Shown: positions 24,201-32,930, counted from the first letter of the stretch. The stretch is 45,513 nt of DNA from an uncultured Lentisphaeria bacterium (GCA_949282965.1 CASDQW010000026.1:1-45513), one strand, 5' to 3'. The notes: generated from the letters alone by a model not told the origin. Program-made: numbers and translations.

Positions 24201-25570
24201 ATCGGAACGGCAGTTTTCTGAAATTTTCCGAAAGCGGCGTGCGCGGCGTGGTCGGCTCCGGCCTGACGCCGCGTCTGGTGGCGGATCTGGCGACCGCTTT
24301 CGGGCTTTACCAGGGAGGGGGCCGGGTGGTGATCGGACGCGACACCCGGCCTACCGGTGAGATGCTGGAACGCGCCGCGGTGGCGGGGTTGCTGGCCGCC
24401 GGCTGTCAGGTGATCTGTCTCGGCGTGGTGCCCACGCCGACGGTGCAGCTGATGGTTCGGGAACTGGACGCGGTCGGCGGCATCGCCGTTACTGCCAGCC
24501 ATAACCCGGTGGAGTGGAATGCGTTGAAGTTTGTCGGCAGCAGCGGAACATTTCTGGACGCGACCGAGGCGTCGGAGTTGTTCGATGTCTACAGTCAGGG
24601 CGGATACGAGTACGCGCCGGAGACCGAACTGCGGGAAGTCAGTCATTACGCGCGGGCGTTCGCGGACCACTCCCGGAAGATTTTTCAGGCCGTGGACGCG
24701 GGGACCATCCGGAACCGGCGGCTGAAAGTCGCCGTGGATTGCTGCAACGGCGTCGGCGCCCTGTATTCTCTGGGATTTCTGGAGAAACTCGGCTGCGAGG
24801 TGCTGGCATTGAATGACCAGCCGGACGGTTTGTTCCGGCGCGTCCCGGAGCCACTGCCGGAACACCTGGGCGAACTGGCTGAACTGGTGCGGCGTGAACG
24901 GTGCGATATCGGTTTTGCCCAGGACCCGGACGGCGACCGGCTGACATTGGTGGACAACACCGGCCGGGTGCTGAGTCCGCAACTGACGGTGGCGCTGGCG
25001 TTGGAACATATTCTGGAGGCCTATCCCGGTCCGGTCGCAGTTAATTTGCAGACCACCCATCTGGTGGACCGGATCGTGGCGGAATGCGGCGGTGAGGTTT
25101 TCTATTCGAAGGTCGGGGAAATCAATGTGGTGCAGCGCATGCGCGAATGCGGTGCGGCGATCGGCGGAGAAGGCAATTGCGGGGGGATCATCTGGCGGCG
25201 GGTGCATCCGGGGCGGGACAGTTTTTCCGGGATGGCGCTCATGCTGGAGCTGCTGGCGCTTTCCGGAGAAAAACTTTCGGACATCGTGGACAGCCTGCCG
25301 CCATGCTGCAACCGGTCGCTGCGGTTTGACGCCTCGCCGCTGGAGGCACGACGGGTAGTGGAGACCCTCTGCCGTCGCTATGAGGCGGAACGGCCGTTGA
25401 CGTTCGACGGATTCCGGCTCAACCGGCCGGACGGCTGGGTACTGGTGCGCTCGTCCAATACCGAACGCATTCTCCGGCTCAACGTCGAGAGCGAAACGGA
25501 AAAGGAGACCGAAACGCTTCTGGCACGTTTTGCCGATGAGATCAAGGAAATATTGAAAGAGACGCCATGA
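24197..25570 (+). CDS. Phosphoglucosamine mutase / phosphomannomutase family enzyme
   Basis: This intact alpha-D-phosphohexomutase interconverts sugar 1- and 6-phosphates. The phosphoserine is Ser101 in TASHNP, the metal loop DPDGDR lies at 243-248, the sugar-specificity loop reads GGEGNCGG, and the phosphate loop is RSSNTERILRL. The sugar loop resembles GlmM (GGExSG) more than PMM/PGM, but substrate choice cannot be fixed by eye. The 457-residue length is usual. ATG 24197 overlaps the preceding pseudoenzyme gene by four bases, and the stop overlaps the HAD phosphatase gene, implying one operon. GlmM would supply GlcN-1-phosphate for cell-wall precursors. Confidence 0.85.
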   Translation: MNRNGSFLKFSESGVRGVVGSGLTPRLVADLATAFGLYQGGGRVVIGRDTRPTGEMLERAAVAGLLAAGCQVICLGVVPTPTVQLMVRELDAVGGIAVTASHNPVEWNALKFVGSSGTFLDATEASELFDVYSQGGYEYAPETELREVSHYARAFADHSRKIFQAVDAGTIRNRRLKVAVDCCNGVGALYSLGFLEKLGCEVLALNDQPDGLFRRVPEPLPEHLGELAELVRRERCDIGFAQDPDGDRLTLVDNTGRVLSPQLTVALALEHILEAYPGPVAVNLQTTHLVDRIVAECGGEVFYSKVGEINVVQRMRECGAAIGGEGNCGGIIWRRVHPGRDSFSGMALMLELLALSGEKLSDIVDSLPPCCNRSLRFDASPLEARRVVETLCRRYEAERPLTFDGFRLNRPDGWVLVRSSNTERILRLNVESETEKETETLLARFADEIKEILKETP

Positions 25571-26235
25571 AGCGGGAACCGAAGTTTTATATTTTTGATA
25601 TGGACCACACGCTGATTGACGCGGATTGTGATGTGACCTGGAAGCATTACGCCGTCGCCGCCGGAATCGCTCCGGCGGATGCGCTGGAGCAGGCGGACGA
25701 GTTTTACCGGCAGTATCAGGCCGGAACGCTGGACTCGGAGGCGTTCATGCAATTTCAGTTCCGCGAGTTCATTGGCGAACCGCAGTCGGTGATGGAAAAA
25801 CATGCCGTCTTGCACTTTGAACAGTTCATTCGTGCGCGGTGCTATGCCGCCGCCCGGGTGCTGGTGGGGTCTCTGTTGCGGAAAGGTGTGCCGGTGGCGA
25901 TCCTGACTTCGACCAATACCACGCTGGCCCGCCCGGTGGCCGATTTTTTCGGTATCCGCGAGGTGATGGGGACTACACTGGAGCTGGTGGACGGACATTA
26001 CACCGGGCGGATTGTCGGTGAGTACACCGTCGGTGCGGGCAAGATCGCTCCGGCGGAGGCTTTTGCTCAGCGTTGCGGCGGAACGCTGAACGATCTGGCC
26101 TACTACGGCGACAGTGTCAACGATTTGAACCTGCTGGAGCGCGTTGGTTTTCCCGTGGCGACCAATTCCGACGATGTTCTCCGAAAAGTGGCCGGAGAAC
26201 GCAGTTGGCCCGTCGTAGACTTCGGTTCGCTCTGA
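25567..26235 (+). CDS. HAD-superfamily hydrolase, subfamily IB (SerB-like)
   Basis: HAD motif I is YIFDMDHTLID at residues 8-18, with nucleophile and acid Asp residues; motif II Thr/Ser is in VAILTSTNTT; the motif III lysine is in GAGKIAPAEAF, and motif IV is YYGDSVNDLNLL. The four-helix cap and the 222-residue length match the PSPase-like IB family (phosphoserine phosphatase relatives). The true substrate is unknown; the operon with phosphohexomutases suggests a sugar phosphate or a small phosphomonoester. Its start overlaps the previous gene as ATGA. Confidence 0.85.
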   Translation: MKREPKFYIFDMDHTLIDADCDVTWKHYAVAAGIAPADALEQADEFYRQYQAGTLDSEAFMQFQFREFIGEPQSVMEKHAVLHFEQFIRARCYAAARVLVGSLLRKGVPVAILTSTNTTLARPVADFFGIREVMGTTLELVDGHYTGRIVGEYTVGAGKIAPAEAFAQRCGGTLNDLAYYGDSVNDLNLLERVGFPVATNSDDVLRKVAGERSWPVVDFGSL

Positions 26236-26340
26236 AGCGGAAGTCCGGGGCAGGGACGCTGATCTGCGGAGGAGTGCGCGGTGCCTTCCGGAGAGATCCG
26301 GAAAAAAGATGAAAAAAACGAGATTCGGAAAAATATAACG

Positions 26341-26390
26341 CCCGGGTGGATCGTTACTCAGTTTTGAGTGCGTCCGCAGAGTCCCCCGGG
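26341..26390 (+). other. Structured leader element before the LDPG cassette
   Basis: CCCGGG at 26341-26346 and 26385-26390 can close a stem around an inner hairpin ACTCA-gttt-TGAGT at 26356-26369. It lies in the 189-base gap before the small LDPG protein. Pairing is modest, and the gap otherwise shows no gene. Confidence 0.35.
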
Positions 26391-26424
26391 ACGGTTTCCG
26401 GACACGGATGCAAGAGGTACGGAT

Positions 26425-26637
26425 ATGAAGAGGAATATTATTGGGTCTGCGACGGTGGCGACCGTCGGTTTGTTGTTCTTCCCCTGGGATGCGTGGGCCT
26501 ATCTGGATCCCGGCGCCGGGAGCATGGCGATCCAGGCTTTGGCCGCGGCGGTTTTCACGGTGGCGGTGTTTTTCCGGCAGATCCGGAACTGGGTCTGTTC
26601 TCTTTTCCGGAAAGGCAGCCACCATGACAAACTTTGA
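26425..26637 (+). CDS. Small LDPG-type membrane or secreted protein
   Basis: A 70-residue protein with a signal-like N-terminus (residues 1-24, ending WDAWA), then the motif YLDPGAGSM at 26-34, a hydrophobic helix (about 36-52) and a basic tail. Short proteins with a LDPGxGS motif followed by one helix occur beside methyltransferase and sulfatase-like genes in envelope gene clusters of several phyla; the function is unknown to me. ATG 26425 is chosen because upstream starts lack hydrophobicity. It overlaps the next gene by 14 bases. The protein is probably anchored in the inner membrane. Confidence 0.7.
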   Translation: MKRNIIGSATVATVGLLFFPWDAWAYLDPGAGSMAIQALAAAVFTVAVFFRQIRNWVCSLFRKGSHHDKL

Positions 26638-28009
26638 ATGTCCGCCGGAATGCTTTTCCTTTCGCGATCCCGCCGGAGGAGCGGTGCGGATCGGAAATGG
26701 CTTCTTTCGCCGAATTACCGCCGCGGGATGGGAGGACTGGCGGAAATTCAATGATTCCGGACTGGCGAAGTCGCTTGTGGCGGACGGATTGCTGCTGCCT
26801 TTCGACAAGGCGGAGAAACAGCCGTCCGGTGACTGGCTGGCGCCGGTGGAAACCTTGGACTTTATTTCCTATTCCCATGAATGGGCGTTCGGGCAATTCC
26901 GGGACGCGGCCTTGCTGACCCTGGAGCTGCTGTTGCGGGCGCTGGAATACGGAATGACGCTCAAAGACGCCTCATCCTGCAATGTGCAGCGTCATCGTGG
27001 TCGGACGGTATTTATGGATCATGGTTCCTTTACCGTCTATCACGAAGGCGAGGTCTGGGCCGGATATCGTCAGTTTGTTGCTCATTTTCTCGGGCCGCTG
27101 CTGCTGATGGCCTGGGGGGATCGGCGACATCAGCTGCAGCTGCGCAATTTCCCGGATGGCTTACCGCTGGACTACGTGGCGGGAGCATTGCCGCGGCGCA
27201 GCCTGTTTTCGTTGCAGGCCCTGGTACATATCTATGGCCATGCGTGGTTTCAGCACCGGTTGCAGGACACCGCCGATCTGCGGGCGCCGGAGATCCGGCC
27301 GTTGCCGCGAAAGCGTTTTCAGACGCTGCTGCTGTCGCTGCGGGATTTTCTGTCCGGTTTGAAAAGTCCTTCCGAGTCCGGGGAGTGGAGCGATTACTAC
27401 GACCACACCAGTTATTCTGAAGCGTCGTTCCTGGATAAACAGCGGATTGTCCGCGAGCTGTGCCGGGAACTGGCGCTGCGCCGGGTGGTGGACCTGGGGG
27501 CGAATACCGGTGTGTTTTCCCGGATCGCCGCCGAAACCGCCGGCGTGGTGATTGCCGCGGATGTGGATTTTCCCGCAGTGGACCGGTTGTACGGACAACT
27601 GCAGAATATGGGCGGCGGAGAGCGGATTTTCCCTCTGCAGCAGGATTTGTGCTGTCCGTCCCCGGGGCTCGGCGTGCTGAATCGGGAACGGCTGCCGTTT
27701 CTGGAACGGGCCCGGGCGGACCTGGCTCTGGGATTGGCGCTGGTGCACCATCTGGCGATCGGCTGCAACTGGCCGCTGGAGCTGGTGGGGGCGCTGTTTG
27801 CGGAGCTGGCGCCGGCAGCGGTAGTGGAGTTCGTGCCGAAATCCGATACCCAGGTGAAGCGGCTGTTACGGACCCGGCCGGATATTTTCCCGGAATACGG
27901 AAGGGACGGATTGCTGGCGGCGTTCGGGCGGTATTACCGGCGGGTGAGGGTGTTTCCGATTGCGGGGTCGGAACGGGAGATTTTTCTGTTTGATGAGAGG
28001 ATCGCATGA
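26624..28009 (+). CDS. Class I SAM-dependent methyltransferase with kinase-like N-domain
   Basis: The 461-residue protein has two parts. The N-terminal half carries a kinase-like signature, TLKDASSCNVQ around residue 111 followed by GRTVFMDHGSF, typical of NoeA-type nodulation-related methyltransferases. The C-terminal half, from about 285, has the Rossmann SAM site RVVDLGANTGVFSRIAAE, an acidic strand-2 end (AADVDFPA), and LGLALVHHLAIGCNWPLEL. The small-molecule or glycan substrate is not known. ATG 26624 overlaps the LDPG gene, and the stop overlaps the sulfatase-like gene as ATGA. The three genes form one tightly coupled unit. Confidence 0.8.
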   Translation: MTNFECPPECFSFRDPAGGAVRIGNGFFRRITAAGWEDWRKFNDSGLAKSLVADGLLLPFDKAEKQPSGDWLAPVETLDFISYSHEWAFGQFRDAALLTLELLLRALEYGMTLKDASSCNVQRHRGRTVFMDHGSFTVYHEGEVWAGYRQFVAHFLGPLLLMAWGDRRHQLQLRNFPDGLPLDYVAGALPRRSLFSLQALVHIYGHAWFQHRLQDTADLRAPEIRPLPRKRFQTLLLSLRDFLSGLKSPSESGEWSDYYDHTSYSEASFLDKQRIVRELCRELALRRVVDLGANTGVFSRIAAETAGVVIAADVDFPAVDRLYGQLQNMGGGERIFPLQQDLCCPSPGLGVLNRERLPFLERARADLALGLALVHHLAIGCNWPLELVGALFAELAPAAVVEFVPKSDTQVKRLLRTRPDIFPEYGRDGLLAAFGRYYRRVRVFPIAGSEREIFLFDERIA

Positions 28010-30411
28010 AGGGTGTCGGCGTTATCGTGCGGTTGTGGCGGCGGATTCCACCGTGCGTCTGGTCCGCTGTCGGCGGCGGTGCGCTGGTGGCGGGATCGTT
28101 GCTGTTGCCGGGAATTGAACTTTATTGCACCAATGCCGGGGAATTGAATTTCCGGTTAAGCCGTTTTCTGCCGTTTTTATTGAGTCTGACAGGATTACTG
28201 GCGCTGCTGCTGTCCATGTTGCAGCTGGCATTCCGGCGCTTTTTTACGGTGGTGAATGCGGCAGTCATCGGGTGCGGATTGATGATATGGGTGCAGACGA
28301 CATTTCTGCAGAATGATTTCGGTGTGGTGGACGGTGCGGCGCCGACCTGGGAGGGATTGGAATTTTTCGTGGTTCTGGAGCTTTTGGTGCTGCTGGCGGT
28401 GTTCGCGGGAGTGCTCTGGCAGCGGCGCTGGTGTTCGGCTCACGGCGCACAGATCGCGTTGGTCGTGCTGCTGGCCCAGCTGGTGCCGGTGGTGATGCAG
28501 GTGAAACGGAACAGCACCGAAGATTATCGTAATCATTCGTACTGTTTGACCGGTGATGAATTATGCCGGTTTGCGCCACATGACAATGTCGTGTTGATTC
28601 TGATGGATGCCGTGGGGCGGGAGATGTTTCAGCGGGTGTTGGCGTCGCACCCTGACGTTGAGGACATTTTTCAGGATTTCAATTGTTTTATCCGCACGAT
28701 CAGTCCGACGCCGCTGACGCGGTTCGCGGTTCCCGGACTGCTCAGTGGCGTAACCTACACCGGAAATTACGGGGAAGCCACCAACGAGGAACATAATGCG
28801 TATCTGCGGGAGTCGGCCTTTTCCTCCGGTTCGCTGTGGCGGACTCTGGGCGCGGCGGGGTATCGTCGGGAGGCGTATCCTTTTGTGGTACCGACGGTCT
28901 GGCTGGATCCGGCACTGGTGGATAATCTGAAACCGTTGCAGAACGAGTCGATTTCGTTGCGGCCATGGCTGGAATTGTGGAATCTGCGTTGCATGCCGTT
29001 GCTGCTGAAGCCCTGGGCCCACCGGCGGGCGCAGAAAATTCTGAGCGACTATGGCGTGCAGGTGCAGAACTCATACGTGAACCGGCGGTCGTTGCCCCGG
29101 GATCTGCATCTGCTGCGGCGCTTCCAGGAGGAAGGCACGGTGGGAAAGCGGGCCAAAGTGTTCAAATACCTTCATTTTCAAGGGGCCCATGTGCCGCTGG
29201 CACTGGATGGACAGATGAATCCGGTCCCGGAAGGGAGCCTGCCGCTGGAGGAACAGGTGGAGGGGGTGTTGCGGATTTTAGGGGAGTGGATGCAATGCTT
29301 GAAAAAGCTCGGGATTTACGATGATACGGTGATCGTAATTGCCGGAGACCATTCAGAACGATACGGGGCGGATACCGTGACGCTGATCAAAAGACGTGGC
29401 GAAAAGGGCGAGCAGATGCGTACGATTCAGCGGGCGGTGTTTTTACCTGAATTGGCGGAAACCATCCGGCGTCTGGCGCTCGGTGAAGGCGAGCAGGGGA
29501 CCATTTTCGATGAAAAACGGCCCGGTCAGAAGGAACGCTGGCAGGAAGTCGCCCAACATCGCCGCACGACGGCGGTGGTGAAATTGGGCCGCTGGGAGCC
29601 GGTGACTTCGAACGAATGCATGTCTTACGAAAACCAGGTATGGCCCCGCCGGTTTCTCAATGGATACGGCGAGCGGGACGGGGAATGGCTGATGTTGATT
29701 GCGCACGATCTGCCGAAGGAAGAGTTGCTCGGCAATACCGAGATGATTTCAGAGATGTTTCTGGGGGATCCCTGGTCGGGGAAGTTGCTTTACCGCAGCC
29801 GGCTGCAGGTGCCGGCGTCGCAGGCGAAAACCACTTTGCCGGTTTGTTTCCGGATGTCGTTTGCCGGGATTCCGGACGGTGTATACCGGTGCCAAATCCG
29901 CATGAAAGATCAGAGTGTGGGTGAGATGACGCAATTTTTCTTCCCCAGTCTGATCCAGATTGCCGACGGGCAATGGACACTGATCGGAAAATCACCGCCG
30001 TCGGGAGTGGCGCGTCTGCAAATCGGCGACGATATCCAGTTGCGCGGAGATCGTTACTGGCCGCAGCTGGATCTTATCCGGGTGAGGAATCAGGATTTCG
30101 ATCAATTTGATGTTTTCCCGAGCAGTCGCCTGGTGTTGCGGCTGCCGGAATACGACGGGGCGCTGCGGTTGACCTTCACGGTGGCTTACGGGCGGTTCGG
30201 CCTGACTTCGGTTCTGCCGGTGGCGGCCGGGCTGCATTTCGCGCCATGGGAGTTGAAGCAGATGGAGGCGGATCAGGAGTTTTCGCTGGTGGTTCCGGCG
30301 GAAACGGTGCGGAGCGGAGAGTTGACATTGCGGTTTCAATTTCAAAAGAAAGAGATGGTGCGGCCGTATTTCAGCTTGTCCCGGATTCGAGTCGAGGCGG
30401 CGGAGCCGTAA
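28006..30411 (+). CDS. Membrane enzyme of the alkaline phosphatase superfamily
   Basis: An 801-residue protein with about five N-terminal membrane helices (within residues 18-165), an LTA-synthase/EptA-like layout. The periplasmic catalytic domain then begins: NVVLILMDAVGREMF, with metal-ligand Asp201, a Thr-rich segment TPLTRFAVPGLLSG (nucleophile probably Thr235 or Thr238), HFQGAHVPL with His395, and VIVIAGDHSERYG with Asp448 and His449. The ~350-residue C-terminal extension has no recognised motif. It may transfer a phospho-group or act as a sulfatase on an envelope polymer. It overlaps the methyltransferase gene and closes the cassette. Confidence 0.78.
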   Translation: MKGVGVIVRLWRRIPPCVWSAVGGGALVAGSLLLPGIELYCTNAGELNFRLSRFLPFLLSLTGLLALLLSMLQLAFRRFFTVVNAAVIGCGLMIWVQTTFLQNDFGVVDGAAPTWEGLEFFVVLELLVLLAVFAGVLWQRRWCSAHGAQIALVVLLAQLVPVVMQVKRNSTEDYRNHSYCLTGDELCRFAPHDNVVLILMDAVGREMFQRVLASHPDVEDIFQDFNCFIRTISPTPLTRFAVPGLLSGVTYTGNYGEATNEEHNAYLRESAFSSGSLWRTLGAAGYRREAYPFVVPTVWLDPALVDNLKPLQNESISLRPWLELWNLRCMPLLLKPWAHRRAQKILSDYGVQVQNSYVNRRSLPRDLHLLRRFQEEGTVGKRAKVFKYLHFQGAHVPLALDGQMNPVPEGSLPLEEQVEGVLRILGEWMQCLKKLGIYDDTVIVIAGDHSERYGADTVTLIKRRGEKGEQMRTIQRAVFLPELAETIRRLALGEGEQGTIFDEKRPGQKERWQEVAQHRRTTAVVKLGRWEPVTSNECMSYENQVWPRRFLNGYGERDGEWLMLIAHDLPKEELLGNTEMISEMFLGDPWSGKLLYRSRLQVPASQAKTTLPVCFRMSFAGIPDGVYRCQIRMKDQSVGEMTQFFFPSLIQIADGQWTLIGKSPPSGVARLQIGDDIQLRGDRYWPQLDLIRVRNQDFDQFDVFPSSRLVLRLPEYDGALRLTFTVAYGRFGLTSVLPVAAGLHFAPWELKQMEADQEFSLVVPAETVRSGELTLRFQFQKKEMVRPYFSLSRIRVEAAEP

Positions 30412-30443
30412 GATGGCGGGAGGGGCCTGTGCCGGACAGATTT

Positions 30444-30482
30444 TTGAAAAAATGCTGCAAAGGATGAATATTTATCTTTGCA
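30444..30482 (+). promoter_or_regulatory. Promoter with overlapping palindrome before the nitrilase-like gene
   Basis: TTGAAA at 30444-30449 and AATATT at 30467-30472 are 17 nt apart. An inverted repeat, TGCAAAG at 30456-30462 with CTTTGCA at 30476-30482, spans the -10 element and could be an operator. Confidence 0.5.
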
Positions 30483-30553
30483 AAAAAACTGATAAGGGAA
30501 TATATTCCGGAATCAAGTTTGTTTTTATGAAAGAACATAGGAGTTCCGGAAAC

Positions 30554-31651
30554 ATGAAATTGAGATTATTACCGATGGCAGGAACCGTGATACTCGCTGG
30601 TTGGTGCGCGGGGTGTGCCATCTCAAATGGAGGAGGATCTTCCGTGGATGCTGTGAAATCGATTTCTTCGCCGGCGGAGCAGTTTGCCAGTGTTGGGAAG
30701 CCCATGCTGCCACCCAAACCGGAACGGATTACGGTCAGTTTGGTGGCACCTTTCGCCGTTCAGGAAAATCTGCATGGTGAAGAGGCGCTGGAGTTCATGA
30801 AAAAATTCTGGACCGACGCGCTGGATCCAGTCCTGCCGAATCATCCGGACCTGATCGTGCTGCCGGAAGCGTGTGACCGATTCCCGATGCATACGATGGA
30901 AGAACGCTTCCGCTGGTACGAGTACCGGGGGGACAAGATGCGGGATTTCTTCCGGGAGATTGCCCGGAAAAATCATTGCTATATCGCCTATTCCGCCGCG
31001 CGCCGGATGCCGGACGGCAGCTACCGCAACTCCACTCAGCTGATCGGCCGGGACGGGGAGATTGTCGGGATTTACAACAAGAATCACCTGGTGCCGGCGG
31101 AGACCACCGAAGGAAAAATTCTCTGCGGCAAGGACGCGCCGGTTTTCGAAACGGATTTCGGTCGGGTGGCCATGGCGATCTGCTTTGACCTCAACTTCGA
31201 TGAATTGTTGCGCAAATATGCGGCACAGCGGCCGAATTTGATTATTTTTTCCTCGATGTACCACGGCGGTCTGATGCAGAATTACTGGGCCTACCAGTGT
31301 CGCAGCTATTTCGTCGGCGCGTTCGCCTACGAAAGCACAGTGGTCAACCCGGTGGGGACCAAGATTGCGCACAGCACCAATTATTACCAGACCGTCACCA
31401 CGACGATCAATCTGGATTATCAGGTGGTGCATCTGGATGAGAACTGGGAAAAGCTGGTGGCACTCAAGAAGAAATACGGCCCCGGCGTGACGGTGTTTGA
31501 TCCCGGATTCGTCGGCGCGGTGCTGGTGACTTCCGAGCTGCCCGATGTTAGTGCCAAGCAGATGATCGAGGAGTTCCAGATGGAAACCTGGGACGAATAT
31601 TATGATCGGAGCATGCGGCATCGGCATACTCCCGGCAATATGGAGCCGTGA
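30554..31651 (+). CDS. Lipoprotein of the carbon-nitrogen hydrolase (nitrilase) superfamily
   Basis: Nitrilase-superfamily enzymes hydrolyse C-N bonds with a Glu-Lys-Cys triad. Here these are Glu105 in PEACDR, Lys176 in YNKNHL and Cys210 in AICFDLNF. The N-terminus is a lipoprotein signal (LPMAGTVILAGWCAGC, with likely lipidated Cys21), so this is an exported, membrane-anchored member, which is unusual for a largely cytosolic family outside Lnt. ATG 30554 has AGGAG 10 bases upstream; earlier in-frame starts lack a signal. The substrate is unknown. A promoter with a palindrome precedes it, and an Lrp-type regulator follows. Confidence 0.8.
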   Translation: MKLRLLPMAGTVILAGWCAGCAISNGGGSSVDAVKSISSPAEQFASVGKPMLPPKPERITVSLVAPFAVQENLHGEEALEFMKKFWTDALDPVLPNHPDLIVLPEACDRFPMHTMEERFRWYEYRGDKMRDFFREIARKNHCYIAYSAARRMPDGSYRNSTQLIGRDGEIVGIYNKNHLVPAETTEGKILCGKDAPVFETDFGRVAMAICFDLNFDELLRKYAAQRPNLIIFSSMYHGGLMQNYWAYQCRSYFVGAFAYESTVVNPVGTKIAHSTNYYQTVTTTINLDYQVVHLDENWEKLVALKKKYGPGVTVFDPGFVGAVLVTSELPDVSAKQMIEEFQMETWDEYYDRSMRHRHTPGNMEP

Positions 31652-31773
31652 GCCGATTGCCCTGAAAAAACGGGAGGTGCGTGAAATCGAAACCAGCTTT
31701 TCCGGTTTTCCGCATCGCTCTCGGGGGACGGCGCGTTGCCCGGACTTTTTCCTGTCAGGGAAACTACCAGCCA

Positions 31774-32238
31774 ATGAGTATTATGGACAAGGTCGACCGA
31801 CAGATACTGGAGATTCTGCAGCAGGATGGGAAGATTTCCAATGCGGAAATCTCCCGTCGGCTCGGCATGGTGCCGTCAGCAGTGCTGGAGCGGGTGCGCC
31901 GGCTGGAGCGCTCCGGTTGCATCGAGCGCTATGAGGTGCGGCTGAACCCGCGGCAACTGGGGTTGAAATTGACCGTGTTTGTCGCGCTGGAAACCGCAGA
32001 GGTGATCAATCAGCATGCTGTGGCGGACACATTGGCCGGGTTGCCGGAGATTCAGGAAATTCACGAAGTCGCCGGCAGCAGTGACTACATTTTGAAGATC
32101 CGGGTGGCCGATACGGACGAACTGGCCGGTGTGATGCGGCGGATCGGGGCGTTGCCGGAGGTGCGCAGGGCCCGCACGACTTTGATCTTGAACACGTTCA
32201 AGGAAACTTCCGCAGTACGGCTCAAACCCCAGCAATGA
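31774..32238 (+). CDS. Lrp/AsnC-family transcriptional regulator
   Basis: A 154-residue protein with the N-terminal helix-turn-helix (DKVDRQILEILQQDGKISNA, then EISRRLGMVPSAVLERVRRL) and the C-terminal RAM/ligand domain containing VFVALETAEV and the EVAGSSDYILKIRVAD signature. Such regulators respond to amino acids or related metabolites. ATG 31774 starts the domain; ATG 31783 is close. A strong GGGAGGTG at 31671-31678 lies ahead of an in-frame GTG 31681 but gives an uncharacteristic N-terminal extension. The gene ends seven bases before the convergent - strand gene. Confidence 0.85.
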   Translation: MSIMDKVDRQILEILQQDGKISNAEISRRLGMVPSAVLERVRRLERSGCIERYEVRLNPRQLGLKLTVFVALETAEVINQHAVADTLAGLPEIQEIHEVAGSSDYILKIRVADTDELAGVMRRIGALPEVRRARTTLILNTFKETSAVRLKPQQ

Positions 32239-32245
32239 GGAACGT

Positions 32246-32914
32246 TTACTGACTGACCTGAAAGGGCAGTCGGACATCTGTTCCGGGGCGGGGGGCGTGT
32301 TGTTCCTGCCAGGTGCCGGGAATCCAGTTCCGGTGCCGGTCCAGCATGACTTCATAACTGCCGGGCGCTCCGGTCAGGATGGCGTCAAACTCTTTTTCCG
32401 CACCGGAAATGCCGACCTGCCGACCGTTTTCAATTCGGACTTCTCCCAGGGCTTCGCGCAGTTCCGACGACAGGCTGACCCGGATGCGTTCAAGGCGGGG
32501 CCGGATTTCCAGAATCCGGCAGTTGGCGTTCCACTTCTCAACCGAGAGAATCTGGGACGGAGTCAGACCGCGCTTCCAGGGGGTCTGCCGGTCCGGCGGA
32601 AGTTCCGGGAGGGGGCCCAGCAGCCGCTCCAGCTGACTCCGGAACTCCGGAGTGAGTTCCTCTTCGCGAACCAGACAATAGAGGTCGAAGTAACGTTCCG
32701 ACCAGGCCAGCGGTACACCATCCCGGTCCAGCAGGCGGGCCCGGGGCGCGTAGTATTCCGCATGGTGCAGTGCCAGTTTTCGCCCCAGGTCCAGATAGGT
32801 TTCCCGCTCCGGGCCGGCCAGGGTGAAGTTCATGGCCAGTGCGGCTGCCAGCCAGGCGCCCAGCAGCGCGCTCAGCACAAGACAGCGTTTGCGAAAAGAG
32901 CGACAGTCGTCCAT
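32246..32914 (-). CDS. PBP2-type pedestal (dimerisation) domain without transpeptidase
   Basis: The 222-residue protein has one N-terminal membrane helix (about residues 11-33) and a periplasmic part matching the N-terminal pedestal of class B penicillin-binding proteins: PRARLLDRDGVPLAWS at 57-72 (the RG-IxDRNG box), then ISGAEKEFDAILTGAPG, and PRPGTDVRLPF, where the transpeptidase domain normally begins. It then stops. No transpeptidase sequence lies downstream; the neighbouring + strand Lrp gene ends eight bases away. ATG 32914 has GGGAG eight bases upstream and is preferred to ATG 32938. It follows the MFS gene on the same strand. Confidence 0.7.
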   Translation of the reverse strand: MDDCRSFRKRCLVLSALLGAWLAAALAMNFTLAGPERETYLDLGRKLALHHAEYYAPRARLLDRDGVPLAWSERYFDLYCLVREEELTPEFRSQLERLLGPLPELPPDRQTPWKRGLTPSQILSVEKWNANCRILEIRPRLERIRVSLSSELREALGEVRIENGRQVGISGAEKEFDAILTGAPGSYEVMLDRHRNWIPGTWQEQHAPRPGTDVRLPFQVSQ

Positions 32915-32930
32915 GGCATTTTCTCCCGTT

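Noticed and set aside
31681..31773. Lrp protein starting at GTG 31681 with the nearby GGGAGGTG
   Set aside because: The 31 extra residues do not resemble the family N-terminus, and the spacing to the Shine-Dalgarno is too short; ATG 31774 or 31783 is more usual.
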